Shown here piece by piece: positions 18,097-28,400 of a stretch of 64,000 nucleotides of DNA. The position numbers and the translations under genes were made by a program. The first letter of the stretch is position 1, and the number at the start of each line of letters is the position of its first letter. Under the pieces are notes generated by a model that made no database searches, was not told the origin of the DNA, and worked only from the letters and a program-made list of their open reading frames with translations. Source of the DNA: Deltaproteobacteria bacterium (GTDB lineage: Bacteria > Desulfobacterota > DSM-4660 > Desulfatiglandales > Desulfatiglandaceae); contig JAFDIV010000013.1 in assembly GCA_019307815.1 (NCBI GenBank), positions 33,755 through 97,754 of the forward strand, in the 5' to 3' direction.

Positions 18097-21000
18097 ATGT
18101 GTTACTTCATCCATCTAAACGTCCATTCCCACTACTCCAAGGGTTGGGGGATTCCTACCATTGAAGAGCTATGCCACAAGGCCAAGACCCTGGGAATGAA
18201 AAGGCTTGCTCTTACTGACACAAACGGCCTCTACGGCCTTATCTTCTTCATCCAGGAATCCAGGGACATCGGCATAGAACCCATAGTGGGAAGCGAACTT
18301 ACCGCAGGCTCTCATAGGGCCCTTGTCCTGGTAAAGGATCGCCACGGCTATGCCAACCTATGCCGTATTATCTCGGCCCTCCACTGTGATCAGGATTTTG
18401 ACCTGATCCGATCCATCAGGGACTACCGCTCAGGCCTCATTGTCATCTCTGATGATTTCAGGCTGCTCAAGGCCTTGAGGCGAGATGGCATTGATGATTT
18501 CTTCGTGGAGCTTTCCCCTGGATACCAGATGGCACGCTGTTACGCCTTTTCCAGAAAAACCGGTATCCCCCCTGTAGCCACCAACCGTGTCTATCTTGCC
18601 CGGAAAGAGCAGTTCCGTCTTCACCGGATCTTGAGGGCTGTGGCCCTCAACACAAAGCTCTCATCTCTTGGCCCGAACGACACCTGCCAGAGGCACAATT
18701 ATCTGGCCTCTCCCCAAGAGATGATTCAGCAGTTCCCCCATGCGCCCTCTGCCATTGAAAACACGGTAAAGATTGCAGAGGCATGTCTGACCGACTGGGA
18801 TTTCAGCGAGATCGTCTTCCCACGCTTTAGTGGCATGGGTGACAGTGAGGCCTTTGATCGCCTCTACCGCGCCACCCTAGGGGGCTGCAGGCGGCGTTAC
18901 GGCCGGATCACCCCGGAGATAAAGGCAAGGATTGACCATGAGATGAGAATCATCAGGGAAAAGAACTTTGCCCACTATTTTCTGATAGTGGCAGACATTG
19001 TGGGTAAGGCCCCTCGGTCCTGTGGCAGAGGCAGTGCTGCGGCCTCCATTGTCTCCTATGCCCTGGGTATCACCCATGTTGACCCCATCAAACACAACCT
19101 CTTTTTTGAACGGTTCCTCAACCCAGGCCGAAAGGACCCCCCTGACATTGACGTGGATTTCCCATGGGATGAGCGTGATCAGATCATAGACAGGGTATTT
19201 GCAAAATACGGTACGCAACGGGCCGCCATGGTGGCCAACCACAACACCTTCGCCGCCCGGGCTGCCATCCGGGAGGTGGCCAAGGTGTTCGGCCTAACAG
19301 GGCAGGAAATCAGTAGGGTCACCAGGAGGATTGGCTTTGGATGGCGTCTTAAAGAAATGTCCAGGGAAATCGCTCGCCATCCAAAGATGCGGGGAATCCA
19401 ATTCAAAAGGCCCTGGAATGAGATCCTGGATGCCGCAGTGCAGCTTGAATCCCACTTCAACCATCTATCCACCCATTGTGGGGGCCTTGTCGTAGTGCCC
19501 GGTGAAATACGCCGCTACTGCCCGGTGGAGGTATCTCCCAGCGGTCTTCAGGTTCTCCAGTGGGAAAAGGACTCAGTGGAAGATGCAGGCCTGGTAAAAA
19601 TAGATATACTTGGCAACCGAAGCCTGGCGGTCATCCGAGACGCCCTTGAAATGGTAAGAAGAAACTATGGTCGGAAGATCGACTATGCCGCACTCAATCC
19701 GTTAAACGATCCCCAAACCATACGGGTCTTCTATGATGCGGACACCCTTGGCGTGTTCTACTTTGAAAGTCCTGCCACCCGGCAGGTACTCACCCAGGTG
19801 AGCTCTGGCTTCAGCTTTGAACAGTACCTTCGCATGGATCACTTTCATATTAATGTGGTGGTCACCTCCATTATAAGGCCTGCCTCCAACCAAAGCATTC
19901 ATACCTGGGTGGACAGGCTTCATGGGCAACCATGGGAGGCCCCTCACCCCTTACTGCGTCCAGTGCTGGAGGAAACCCTGGGGGTTATGGTCTTCCAGGA
20001 GCAACTGAGCCAGGCTGCAATCTATCTGGCAGGGTTTGACCCGGCAGAGGCTGATACCCTTCGCAAGGTGGTTAGCAAAAAACACAAGCAGAAGAAACTG
20101 TGCGACTTTCACGAGCGCTTTGTAAAGGGAGCAGCCCAAAGGGGAGTGGACACAGCGACTATTGAAAAGGTATGGGAGATGATGATGGGCTTTGACGGCT
20201 ACAGCTTTTGCAAGCCCCACTCGGCCAGCTATACCCTGGTGGCATACAAGTCGGCCTATTTGAGGGCCCATTATCCGGCAGAGTTCATGGCCGCAGTCAT
20301 CTCCAACGGCGGGGGCTATTACTCCACCCTTGCTTATATCTCTGAAGCAAGGCGCATGGGGCTTGAGGTGCTTCATCCGGATATTAATCTAAGTGAAATC
20401 AAATATACGGGCAAGGGAAGGGAAATCAGGATGGGGCTCATGCAGCTAAAAGAACTGACCCAGGAGGCCAGGGAAGCCATTGTGGAAGAGCGAACGAAGA
20501 ACGGATCTTTTATCTCGGTGGATGATTTCTTGAGGCGCACCGAATCCCATGTTCATTTCAAGGACACGAGATTACTGATCAAGGCCGGGTGCTTTGACAG
20601 TATTGCAAGTGGCCGTACAAGGCCGGACCTGATATGGCAGGCCCTTCGATTCTTCGGGAAAAAGGCCAGGGGAAATATGCCGCTTCAGGGATCCATCTTT
20701 AGCAGGCCATCATCTCATCCAAAGCCTTCCCTGCTGCGCTTTTCTCAGGACAATGGGAAGATAGTCAAATATGAAATGGAGATATTTGGATTCACTGTGT
20801 CCATTCACCCCCTTGAGCATTACGATAAAATCCTGAAAAAGGTAAACCACGTAAAGGCCCGGGATCTGCGCCACTGGGTAGGCAAACACGTAACCACTGT
20901 GGGCTGGATGGTCACTTCAAAGACGGTCCATACAAGAGAAGGCTCGCCCATGCAGTTCATTACATTTGAGGATACCACCGCGCTTTATGAAACAGTGTTT

Positions 21001-21141
21001 TTCCCGGACACCTATCACCGTTACTGCCATATACTCACCGAAGGCCGGCCGTATATCCTGCAGGGAAAGGTTGAACAAGACCGCGGAGCCATTATGTTGA
21101 ACGTGAGCAAAATTTCACCTCTGGTCACCCGCTACAGCTAG
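18097..21141 (+). CDS. dnaE2: Error-prone DNA polymerase III alpha (DnaE2 type)
   Basis: A 1014-residue C-family DNA polymerase. It has an N-terminal PHP domain (HLNVHSHYSKGW, LALTDTNGLYG), palm residues in PPDIDVDFPWDERD and KIDILGNRSL, the fingers region with FCKPHSASYTLVAYKSAY, tandem helix-hairpin-helix, and an OB fold near residue 925-990 (TTVGWMVTSKTV). The length and its place after lexA and imuB mark it as DnaE2, the translesion polymerase of the ImuABC mutasome, rather than the replicative enzyme. The start at 18097 (ATG TGT TAC) begins directly at the PHP strand. No imuA lies in the cassette. Confidence 0.92.
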   Translation: MCYFIHLNVHSHYSKGWGIPTIEELCHKAKTLGMKRLALTDTNGLYGLIFFIQESRDIGIEPIVGSELTAGSHRALVLVKDRHGYANLCRIISALHCDQDFDLIRSIRDYRSGLIVISDDFRLLKALRRDGIDDFFVELSPGYQMARCYAFSRKTGIPPVATNRVYLARKEQFRLHRILRAVALNTKLSSLGPNDTCQRHNYLASPQEMIQQFPHAPSAIENTVKIAEACLTDWDFSEIVFPRFSGMGDSEAFDRLYRATLGGCRRRYGRITPEIKARIDHEMRIIREKNFAHYFLIVADIVGKAPRSCGRGSAAASIVSYALGITHVDPIKHNLFFERFLNPGRKDPPDIDVDFPWDERDQIIDRVFAKYGTQRAAMVANHNTFAARAAIREVAKVFGLTGQEISRVTRRIGFGWRLKEMSREIARHPKMRGIQFKRPWNEILDAAVQLESHFNHLSTHCGGLVVVPGEIRRYCPVEVSPSGLQVLQWEKDSVEDAGLVKIDILGNRSLAVIRDALEMVRRNYGRKIDYAALNPLNDPQTIRVFYDADTLGVFYFESPATRQVLTQVSSGFSFEQYLRMDHFHINVVVTSIIRPASNQSIHTWVDRLHGQPWEAPHPLLRPVLEETLGVMVFQEQLSQAAIYLAGFDPAEADTLRKVVSKKHKQKKLCDFHERFVKGAAQRGVDTATIEKVWEMMMGFDGYSFCKPHSASYTLVAYKSAYLRAHYPAEFMAAVISNGGGYYSTLAYISEARRMGLEVLHPDINLSEIKYTGKGREIRMGLMQLKELTQEAREAIVEERTKNGSFISVDDFLRRTESHVHFKDTRLLIKAGCFDSIASGRTRPDLIWQALRFFGKKARGNMPLQGSIFSRPSSHPKPSLLRFSQDNGKIVKYEMEIFGFTVSIHPLEHYDKILKKVNHVKARDLRHWVGKHVTTVGWMVTSKTVHTREGSPMQFITFEDTTALYETVFFPDTYHRYCHILTEGRPYILQGKVEQDRGAIMLNVSKISPLVTRYS

Positions 21142-21147
21142 ATCTCC

Positions 21148-21363
21148 CTATAGCATCCTAGTCCTGCTCGATAAAATCCTTCCTCGCCATATCCACATAG
21201 CCATCTTTACAAGTTTCCCAGTGATCAGCCACGTGATCCACTCATCAATGATATGAAGGGCCTCCTCTCCCAACCGATAATCGGTCAGTTCAATCGACTC
21301 ATGGTGTTTGCCTATAGGTTGAATATGGTCAAGCCTTAAAATAGATTCTTCACCACCGGGCAT
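21148..21363 (-). pseudogene. Possible C-terminal gene remnant
   Basis: A 71-codon minus-strand frame that starts within MPGGEESILRLDHIQPIG and continues ELTDYRLGEEALHIIDEW. The sequence has protein-like composition and resembles the end of a longer conserved protein, but I cannot name the family. It has no upstream partner and sits next to an IS256 remnant. A decayed or truncated gene is more likely than a functional small protein. Confidence 0.35.
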
Positions 21364-21431
21364 GGGAAGGGTATCCCATACATATTGCGGGTCAAGTCCT
21401 TTTTTTCCTGTAAAAACGGATGAGCCATTGT

Positions 21432-21734
21432 TTACCTTAGTTGCGGTTGCTCAACCCTGATCTCACCCTCACTAGTCTTGATCCTTCCTGCCTGGCCGGC
21501 AGGCAGGCGAGGCTCATATCCGTTCCGATATCCCTTACCCTTACTATCCCCATTTGAACGCTCATAACGCTTCCTTCCCAAAAACTCTGTCGCCTCTTGC
21601 TCCAACATCTCCTGCAGTACCAGCTCCCCCCCCTTGCGGATAATCTCGCTCATCAAAAATCCCTCTCTATTCCCTCCATTCATTACCTCTTTCAATTCCT
21701 TGCGCATCCTCTCACTCGGTGCTATCCTCTTCAT
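21432..21734 (-). mobile_element. IS256-family transposase, N-terminal fragment
   Basis: A 100-residue remnant. ELVLQEMLEQEATEFLGRKRYER and GKGYRNGYEPR are the N-terminal signature of IS256/mutator-type transposases, normally about 400 residues. The frame stops right after EIRVEQPQLR, so the DDE catalytic domain is missing and no matching continuation follows in 21142-21430. A GC-rich palindrome (21487-21507) is inserted in frame and encodes LPAGQAG. The element is inactive. I could not define terminal inverted repeats. Confidence 0.75.
21487..21507. repeat. GC-rich 21-base palindrome inside transposase remnant
   Basis: Arms CCTGCCTG and CAGGCAGG flank a 5-base centre GCCGG. It interrupts a conserved IS256 motif (NGYEPR...RIKTSEGEI) and adds the residues LPAGQAG without breaking the frame, which indicates a later insertion of a small palindromic unit into the gene. 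Confidence 0.65.
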
Positions 21735-22090
21735 AATGGGTGGCCTCCTTTTTTAAGTTTTTTTCCAACTCATATTATATCCGAGGCCATCCATTTTTAC
21801 AGGAATTATAAGGCATCACCCCAATTCACTCAATTTTTCTTCCTGCTTTTTGTCTCCAACAGTTGTCATGTTCTCCCCCCTATTTGTAATTGCCTAATGG
21901 CTACTAGGTTTACCTATTTCTATGGAGTAACAGCTGAATAGTGGCCAGGTGGAGCAGCTTGTTTATTTTTTAAAGATTAGGTCGCAGAACCTCTTTTACT
22001 TGTATTCACAACCTCAGAATTCATTGTTAACAAACTACAACCGACCTTGTTCGGTAGCTTGTTAGAAATATCTTGTTCTCCTCAAAACCT
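21735..22090. other. AT-rich non-coding stretch between IS remnant and orphan gene
   Basis: No reading frame with protein-like composition, no RNA gene and no clear IS end that I can recognise. It is more AT-rich than the surrounding chromosome and belongs to the accessory patch that runs from about 21142 to 23128. Confidence 0.45.
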
Positions 22091-22576
22091 TTATTTCTCA
22101 GAATTTTTCAGTCTCTTTTCAATATACTCCACACCTGTTCGGGTGAGGACGTAAGCTTTTGGGCCTTTCTCTCCTTTCTTCTTTACTTCCACTATACGGC
22201 GAGTTCGAATATTATTAATTATTATCTGACTGGTATTAGAGTTCTTCATTTTTGCATCGGAGTAACACCGGTTAATGTCTGCTGCGGTGAATTGCTTTAA
22301 ACCAGCATATTTTTCAAGATAGTACCCAAAAGCAAGAACAGTGTCAGTATGCTTTTTTGCGCCAACTTGGCGAATGAATTCTCCCGCGGAGATTAGCTTC
22401 CTTTCGGTAGAGGTTTTATTAGTGAGTTGCCTTCCTCTGGATTTCACATCCATAGCAAAGGCAGGGACATTGCCTTCAAGCCTTCTAATCATATCCATGA
22501 CAAAAGCCTTGTCGCCTTCGGCTTCGAGCTCGAACTCAGGCTTGACTATCCTTATACGGTAAGTTGATTGTGCCAT
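22091..22576 (-). CDS. Hypothetical protein with predicted winged-helix C-terminus
   Basis: A 161-residue protein I do not recognise by name. The N-terminal 30 residues (YRIRIVKPEFELEAEGDKAF) look like a beta-hairpin plus helix, common in small proteins of mobile regions. Residues 70-155 are helical and finish in a wing-like pattern (IINNIRTRRIVEVKKKG, AYVLTRTGVEYIEKRL), suggesting DNA binding. A strong inverted repeat lies 63 bases upstream (22639-22664). The gene is flanked by an IS remnant and non-coding AT-rich DNA, so acquisition by transfer is likely. Confidence 0.6.
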   Translation of the reverse strand: MAQSTYRIRIVKPEFELEAEGDKAFVMDMIRRLEGNVPAFAMDVKSRGRQLTNKTSTERKLISAGEFIRQVGAKKHTDTVLAFGYYLEKYAGLKQFTAADINRCYSDAKMKNSNTSQIIINNIRTRRIVEVKKKGEKGPKAYVLTRTGVEYIEKRLKNSEK

Positions 22577-23128
22577 TTTGTCCTCCTTTCTTTTTTCGAT
22601 TTGCTATGCCTAATGTTGTAAAATCAGTTTGGGTGGTAAAGTGTTATGTGTAGTTATAACACTTGCGGCCAGTATAAGATTGGTGTCATGAAACGCCTTG
22701 TGAAGACTCTTCATGTCGAAAGCGCCTGCGTGCCTGGCTGATATTTTATTGGATGAAAATTCCTTCTTTCTCTAATTTACTAGCTAATTATTGAGTTTTC
22801 CAAGTTTTCTACCGGCTGCAATCACATTCACATCGGTTTTTTTAGGAAGATACGAGTAACGCATTTTACCCATTCCACCATATCTAGCTGGAACAAGTAT
22901 AGTTATTTTTTTATTAATTGTCTACCTTTAAACTCAATGTCAGGATTTGCTAGCATAATTGACCAATAAAGGAGCACTAGGGAGACAGTGAGTCCGCTTG
23001 ATTTTTTATTAGTTATTTAAAAGGGTCCCACAGTTACTTGTAGATACTCATGCCCTATAAATAATACCATTGTTATGTATCCTCTGCTTATAAGTTGCTA
23101 AGCTTTTGTGATCAGATCAACGAAAGGG
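22577..23128. other. Long AT-rich non-coding stretch
   Basis: About 550 bases with no convincing gene on either strand. The only structure I find is the inverted repeat at 22639-22664. No promoter can be assigned with confidence. Confidence 0.5.
22639..22664 (-). promoter_or_regulatory. Perfect inverted repeat upstream of orphan gene
   Basis: AAGTGTTAT (22639-22647), 8-base spacer, ATAACACTT (22656-22664): nine perfect pairs. It lies 63 bases before the orphan gene start. Either a dimeric-repressor operator, possibly for the winged-helix protein itself, or a stem-loop. There is no T-run, so a terminator is unlikely. Confidence 0.5.
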
Positions 23129-26104
23129 TTAAAGAAAAACCCTGAGTTTCGATTTCTTCTGTTCGTCAAGGACACCCCGTACCACCTCTGCTAGCTGCTT
23201 CATTGAAAGGGGTTTCATGACCAAGCGCTGTATTCCCATCTCCTTTGCCCTTTGTTCTGTAATCCTGGTACTGAAGCCAGTACACAAAATAATGGGTATA
23301 TCTGGACGGATCTTTAAGAGTTTGGTGGCCAACATATCTCCCGTCATGTTTGGCATGGTCATATCTGTTATCACAAGGTCGAAACGCGTCGGGTCGGCCT
23401 TAAAAAGTTCAAGGGCTTCAACGCTGCTTGTCTTAGTAACAACCTTGTATCCGAGTTTTTCCAGCATGAGCCTGCCTAATTCCGCAATAGGTTGCTCGTC
23501 GTCAATGAACAAGATATATTCATGCCCTTTTGGCATAAGTTGATCGGTCGCTTGAGCCGATTTCATGGGAACGTCTACAACAGGGAAGTACACTTCGAAG
23601 GTAGTTCCTTTCCCTGGGGTGCTTTTGACCTTGATGGCTCCTCCGTGGTTCTTCACAATTCCATGTACTACTGCTAGTCCCAGTCCAGTACCTTCGCCCT
23701 CCCGCTTTGTGGTAAAGTATGGATCAAATATCCGCTCCATGATATCGCGCTCCATCCCATGGCCTGTGTCGCGGACAGTAAGCCTTACATAAGGGCCTAG
23801 GCGTAGATCTGGATTAGTGGCACTCAGTTCGTTATCTATCTTCACCTTCTCAAGTGTGACCTCCAACAATCCACCTTTTTCCATCATTGCTTGGCCGGCG
23901 TTGGTACAAAGGTTCATCAATACCTGGTGGATTTGAGTAGGGTCAGCCTCAACAATACCAGGGTCCGGCTCTATTTTTTGGCGGATTTCGATAAAGCTTG
24001 GTAGAGAGGCTCTTAATAGCTTGAGACCTTCCTTTATGATTGGGACGATGGATATTGGCACCCGCCTCTGTTCACCTCGGCGGCTGAATGTGAGGATCTG
24101 CCTTACCAGGTCCCTTGCCCGTGATGAGGCGTTGAGCACCTGTTGAAGGTTATCTTTTATAGGGGAGTCATGAGGTGTATCAATAAGAGCAAGTTCGGCG
24201 TATCCCATGATTGCAGATAGGATATTGTTGAAGTCATGTGCAATCCCTCCTGCCAGCGTTCCAATGGCTTCCATCTTTTGAGCATGGCGGAGTTGCGCCT
24301 CAAGATCGCGCTGTTCCGTGGTATCCTTGAGCATTCCAACCGCTGCAAGATCCTCGCTTTCAGCTCTTTCTACGGGTGAACAACTCAGCAAGAAATAGCG
24401 TTCTTTGCCCTTTTTGTCTAAGAGTGTTACCCCCACATTATGTAATGTCTCTTTCCCCTCGCTTACCCTTTTGAACAATCGGATAAGAAATTTTCGATCT
24501 CTTTCCTCACATAGTTCCGTGGGGTATAGGCCAATAAGCTCTTCTGGTTCAAAGCCCAGGGTTTGCCTTGTAGAGGAGTTGACATACGTGATCAACCCGT
24601 CCTTTCCCAAACTGAAAACGATGTCAGGAGCATTTTCGCTAAGTAGCCTGAACTTCTCCTCGCTTTTTTTCAAGGCAGCAGTAAGACTCTCCCGCTCGGT
24701 AACATCGTGGCATACGTTTGTTATGGCAACCAGTTTTCCTTGCTCTATTATGGGGGTGGCGGTTACCTCTGCAATCAAATAGGAGCCGTCCTTTCTTTTA
24801 AAGCGAAGCTTTTCTGTCTCGATGCTCGCGCCTTCCAGCAACTTCTTAATGTGGTCCATGGCCTTTTGGGTATCGTCAGGATGAAGGAGACCCAATTCCA
24901 GTATATTGCGGCCTATAAGCTTGTCTTTTTCTATTCCTATCTTCTCGCAGGCAACTCTGTTAACATCTGTCAAAATAAGATTTTTATCATATGTGAAAAT
25001 AGGCTCACCCGCAATTTCATAAAGCAATCTGTAACGCGCTTCAGTAGCCTGTCGGGCCTTTTCCGCTGCCTTCCGCTTTTCCTCTAGCTCTATGCTATGA
25101 ACTGCGAAGGCAATGTCCCCTCCTACTTCCTCAAGCAGAGTTTTCGCATCGGCATCGTGGAGAAACTCTCTTGGAGCAGAAGCAGCTATTAGACCATAAG
25201 TCCTGCCTCTGTATTCCAGCCGGACCCTCATGGCTCCTTTGTCTTTGTATATTTTTGCCAGGGGGCACCCTTTGCATTCAAGAGAGGAATTCGTTATAAT
25301 TTGAACGCCTGATTTTGTAAGCATTTCTTCTCTGCATCCCTTTGGACCACCTCGCTTCAAAAGTTCTACCATGGCGTTGAACTCTGCCCCAACACCTGCC
25401 TCAGACGCGCTGTAAAATCTTCCCCCCTGGTCAAAAAGGGCAATCCAGACGTTATTATATGCACCAGTTTCCATAAGGAGCTTGCAGGCCTTTTTAATAA
25501 GGAGGCCCATATGTCTTTCTCTGGTAACCAGTTGATTGACTCTCCAAATTGCACGGAGGATTTTGTTCAGGTACCCCATTCGGCGTTCAATCCTTTTCCT
25601 CTCCGTTATATCCACATAAGTCTCGATGCGGCCGCCTGCAAAGACTCCTTTTTCGATTGGTTCACTCCAATGCTCCAGCCACCGTTCCTCCCGGCCCGGA
25701 CCAGGCAACACATGGCACTCAAAATTCTCCACATAGGTATTGTTATCGTATGTATGCAGGACTTTAGAGGCAAAGGCTTCAGGGTCTTCAAAAATATCCT
25801 TTATTTGTTCCTTAATGAGTTTTCGTTTATCCTTTCCTAATATCTCTTTGGGACTCAGGCCAAAGTATTTACCGATTGAATGGCTTACCCACGCGATTTT
25901 GAAATTAGGGTCAAGGACAAAAATTCCTACCTTAGAGCTGAAAAAGGCATCCTCTGCCAACGAACGGTATATTTTGTCACTCTTCTGGAGGCCCCTCAGT
26001 TCTTTTTTGATTTCTACTTCAGAGGCTTCCAGCTCGGCGATTCGTTTGCGGGCGAGGGTTAATTCCCTTTGTAGGCTTTCCCTGGTTTCACCGCTATCCC
26101 TCAT
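23129..26104 (-). CDS. Hybrid PAS/GAF sensor histidine kinase with C-terminal receiver
   Basis: A soluble kinase of 991 residues with no transmembrane segment. In order: coiled coil (about 1-55), PAS (60-170), GAF-like domain with a Cys motif (CKGCPLAK, near 275), PAS (360-470), PAS (485-600), HisKA with H-box GGIAHDFNNILSAIMGYAEL, HATPase (DTGHGMERDIM, GEGTGLGLAVV), and a terminal receiver (ILFIDDEQP, phospho-Asp in DLVITDMTMPN). The ATG at 26104 is ten bases after GGGAGG; a TTG at 26110 is the alternative. No dedicated response regulator gene is adjacent, and the chemoreceptor gene is divergent from it. Confidence 0.9.
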   Translation of the reverse strand: MRDSGETRESLQRELTLARKRIAELEASEVEIKKELRGLQKSDKIYRSLAEDAFFSSKVGIFVLDPNFKIAWVSHSIGKYFGLSPKEILGKDKRKLIKEQIKDIFEDPEAFASKVLHTYDNNTYVENFECHVLPGPGREERWLEHWSEPIEKGVFAGGRIETYVDITERKRIERRMGYLNKILRAIWRVNQLVTRERHMGLLIKKACKLLMETGAYNNVWIALFDQGGRFYSASEAGVGAEFNAMVELLKRGGPKGCREEMLTKSGVQIITNSSLECKGCPLAKIYKDKGAMRVRLEYRGRTYGLIAASAPREFLHDADAKTLLEEVGGDIAFAVHSIELEEKRKAAEKARQATEARYRLLYEIAGEPIFTYDKNLILTDVNRVACEKIGIEKDKLIGRNILELGLLHPDDTQKAMDHIKKLLEGASIETEKLRFKRKDGSYLIAEVTATPIIEQGKLVAITNVCHDVTERESLTAALKKSEEKFRLLSENAPDIVFSLGKDGLITYVNSSTRQTLGFEPEELIGLYPTELCEERDRKFLIRLFKRVSEGKETLHNVGVTLLDKKGKERYFLLSCSPVERAESEDLAAVGMLKDTTEQRDLEAQLRHAQKMEAIGTLAGGIAHDFNNILSAIMGYAELALIDTPHDSPIKDNLQQVLNASSRARDLVRQILTFSRRGEQRRVPISIVPIIKEGLKLLRASLPSFIEIRQKIEPDPGIVEADPTQIHQVLMNLCTNAGQAMMEKGGLLEVTLEKVKIDNELSATNPDLRLGPYVRLTVRDTGHGMERDIMERIFDPYFTTKREGEGTGLGLAVVHGIVKNHGGAIKVKSTPGKGTTFEVYFPVVDVPMKSAQATDQLMPKGHEYILFIDDEQPIAELGRLMLEKLGYKVVTKTSSVEALELFKADPTRFDLVITDMTMPNMTGDMLATKLLKIRPDIPIILCTGFSTRITEQRAKEMGIQRLVMKPLSMKQLAEVVRGVLDEQKKSKLRVFL

Positions 26105-26462
26105 AGCCAAGAAACCTCCCTTATTTGAGAGAAACCAAAAAGAAGATATCGTAATAACAGACGGGATGCATATAATATTTCGGTTTCATTTGGCAACCCA
26201 TAAAGTGAATGTAAACGAAATTGGATATCTTCTGAAAGGCCCCAGAGATCCTGGATTTTTCTAAAGCTCAATTCCCGCCTGCCGATAGAGACAACAACGT
26301 CTTTCATCCCCCATGGCCCAGGGAGGTGAATTCGGGTTAGAGGGGCTGATTTATTTTTCTATTAGCCATCACTTGCTCGGGAGATTTCTGCGTATAGGGA
26401 TCAAGGAAATCTTTGCTCTGTGGGCTATCAAATAAGTCTAACGGGTATGGAGGTTATTAAGC
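26105..26462. other. Divergent intergenic region, kinase/chemoreceptor
   Basis: This gap separates the divergently transcribed kinase and chemoreceptor genes and must hold both promoters, but no clean -35/-10 pair stands out. A 68-codon minus-strand frame (26101-26307, starting MKDVVVSIGRRELSF) overlaps the kinase start by a few bases. It has only a weak ribosome site and no recognisable homology, so I do not call it. Confidence 0.45.
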
Positions 26463-28400
26463 ATGAAGAGAAAATCATTAAGATTTAAACTACTCGTCGG
26501 CGGGATTTCCGCGGTGGCATTACCGCTTTTGGTGGTTGGCATTTTTTCAGTCGTAAGGTCATCAAAGGCATTGGAAACGCTTTCTGAGGACCGAGCGCTT
26601 CATATTGCAAAAAATGTTGCTGCCATGACAGAGCTTGCCTTACAGGAGGAAAGAAAGCTTGCTGAAAGTCTGGCAGTAAACGGGATCACGATAAACGCGG
26701 CAGAAGCAGTACTTAAGAATGGGGCGCAAGCAGCGAAGAAGGCTATTGAAAGGCTGAACAGCCAGTTAGCCGAAATCTCGAAAAAGGCTGGCAATGATTA
26801 TGAACTCCTTGTAGTCACGGATGCTGAAGGTATCGTTTTTTCAGATAGTGTCGGAGGATCGCAGCTGGGCAAATCGGTAAGAGACAGAAAGTATTTCAAG
26901 ATTGCAAAGACCGGGAAAACGAATATTTCCGAACCAGTCAAATCCAAGAGTAGTGGTAAACCAGTAGTGCCGGTCTGCGCTCCTGTTTACAACAAGGAAG
27001 GTAATTTTATCGGGAGTGTTATAGTGGTCTTGAATACCGACTTTCTGGTTAGCAAGATCACTTCAATTAAGATAGGGAAGACGGGCTACCCCTTTCTTGT
27101 GGACAGAAAGGGTACTATTGTAGCTCACCCCAATAAGGACTTGGTAATGGCCCTTAATATTAAGGATATCAAGGGCATGGAAAGAATAACCAAAAGGATA
27201 CTGGCCCAAGAGACGGGTATAGATTCTTACGTGTATAAAGGTACGCCAAAAATAGCGGCATTTTGTCCTATTAAATCAATAGGGTGGTCAGTAGGGGTAA
27301 CACAGAATTCGGCAGAATTCCTCCAGGCTTCCCGGTCCATCAGAAATGTTGTCCTAATAGCCGGTATAGCCTTTCTAGCCATGACTATCGTGGGCTTCCT
27401 CTTTTTTGCAAGGAGTATCACAAATCCGGTTATGAAGGTTATCAGAAGCCTCAATGAAGGGGCCGAGCAGGTGGCTTCCGCTTCGCAGCAGGTCTCGGGG
27501 ACGAGCCAGTCTCTTGCCGAAGGCGCCTCAGAGCAGGCTGCCTCGGTGGAAGAGACTTCATCTTCTCTTGAGGAGATATCTTCTATGATAAAGCAGAACG
27601 CAGAACACGTAGCCGAAGTAGACCGATTGATGAAGACTGAAGCTAGACCCAACTTTCAGATTATCGCAGAGCGCATGGAAGAGATGAAGAAGGCCATTGC
27701 AGAAACCGTGGCATCCAGCGAGGAGACTGCCAAGATTATAAAGACCATTGATGAAATCGCATTTCAAACCAATCTTTTGGCACTTAACGCCGCTGTGGAG
27801 GCTGCTCGAGCTGGTGAGGCGGGGGCGGGCTTCGCCGTTGTTGCCGATGAGGTGCGGAATCTCGCCATCCGTGCTGCTGAGGCAGCCAAGAACACGGCCG
27901 ACCTTATAGAGAAAGCGAACGGCCAAATTCAAGAGGCTAACGAGTCGAATGCCAAGGTAGTGGAGGCACTGGATATTAATAGCCAAATCGCAGAGAAGGT
28001 TGGTGCGCTTGTTGCCGAAATAGCCTCGGCATCCCAAGAGCAGGCTAATGGAATAGCTCAGATTAGCCAGGCCATGTCACAAATGGATAAAGTCACTCAA
28101 GCTAATGCCTCAAGTGCAGAAGAATCAGCAGCGGCGGCAGAGGAACTGAATGCTCAGGCCGAACAGATCAGAAAAGTGGTCGGTTCATTAGTATCTGTGG
28201 TTTGGGGAGAAGATGGTGATAGTGATGTATCTAGAGATTTTGTAAAGACTTCCTCTCGAGGAGGCCCGCTGGAAGCTCAGGAAGAAGGAAAAACTCCTCT
28301 AGGTAAGCATATACAATCGGGGCAGAAAAAGTCTGGATTGGTCTCCCGAGGCCGACCAGAAAAGGTGATACCCTTGGAAGGAGAATTTGAGGACTTTTGA
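26463..28400 (+). CDS. Methyl-accepting chemotaxis protein with Cache sensor
   Basis: A 645-residue chemoreceptor. TM1 lies at about 12-32, a double-Cache-like periplasmic domain follows ([47 protein letters not shown]), and TM2 at about 295-320. Almost no HAMP is visible: [14 protein letters not shown] runs directly into the signalling helices. The hairpin tip is canonical ([20 protein letters not shown]). The acidic C-terminus ends EGEFEDF, which might serve as an adaptation-enzyme tether. The ligand is unknown; Cache domains bind small organic acids or amino acids. The signalling tip is almost identical to that of the heme receptor at 34911, so both probably join the same arrays. Confidence 0.92.
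   Translation: MKRKSLRFKLLVGGISAVALPLLVVGIFSVVRSSKALETLSEDRALHIAKNVAAMTELALQEERKLAESLAVNGITINAAEAVLKNGAQAAKKAIERLNSQLAEISKKAGNDYELLVVTDAEGIVFSDSVGGSQLGKSVRDRKYFKIAKTGKTNISEPVKSKSSGKPVVPVCAPVYNKEGNFIGSVIVVLNTDFLVSKITSIKIGKTGYPFLVDRKGTIVAHPNKDLVMALNIKDIKGMERITKRILAQETGIDSYVYKGTPKIAAFCPIKSIGWSVGVTQNSAEFLQASRSIRNVVLIAGIAFLAMTIVGFLFFARSITNPVMKVIRSLNEGAEQVASASQQVSGTSQSLAEGASEQAASVEETSSSLEEISSMIKQNAEHVAEVDRLMKTEARPNFQIIAERMEEMKKAIAETVASSEETAKIIKTIDEIAFQTNLLALNAAVEAARAGEAGAGFAVVADEVRNLAIRAAEAAKNTADLIEKANGQIQEANESNAKVVEALDINSQIAEKVGALVAEIASASQEQANGIAQISQAMSQMDKVTQANASSAEESAAAAEELNAQAEQIRKVVGSLVSVVWGEDGDSDVSRDFVKTSSRGGPLEAQEEGKTPLGKHIQSGQKKSGLVSRGRPEKVIPLEGEFEDF

Noticed and set aside
26101..26307. 68-codon minus-strand frame overlapping the hybrid kinase start
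   Set aside because: Weak ribosome site, overlap with the kinase start, no recognisable domain.
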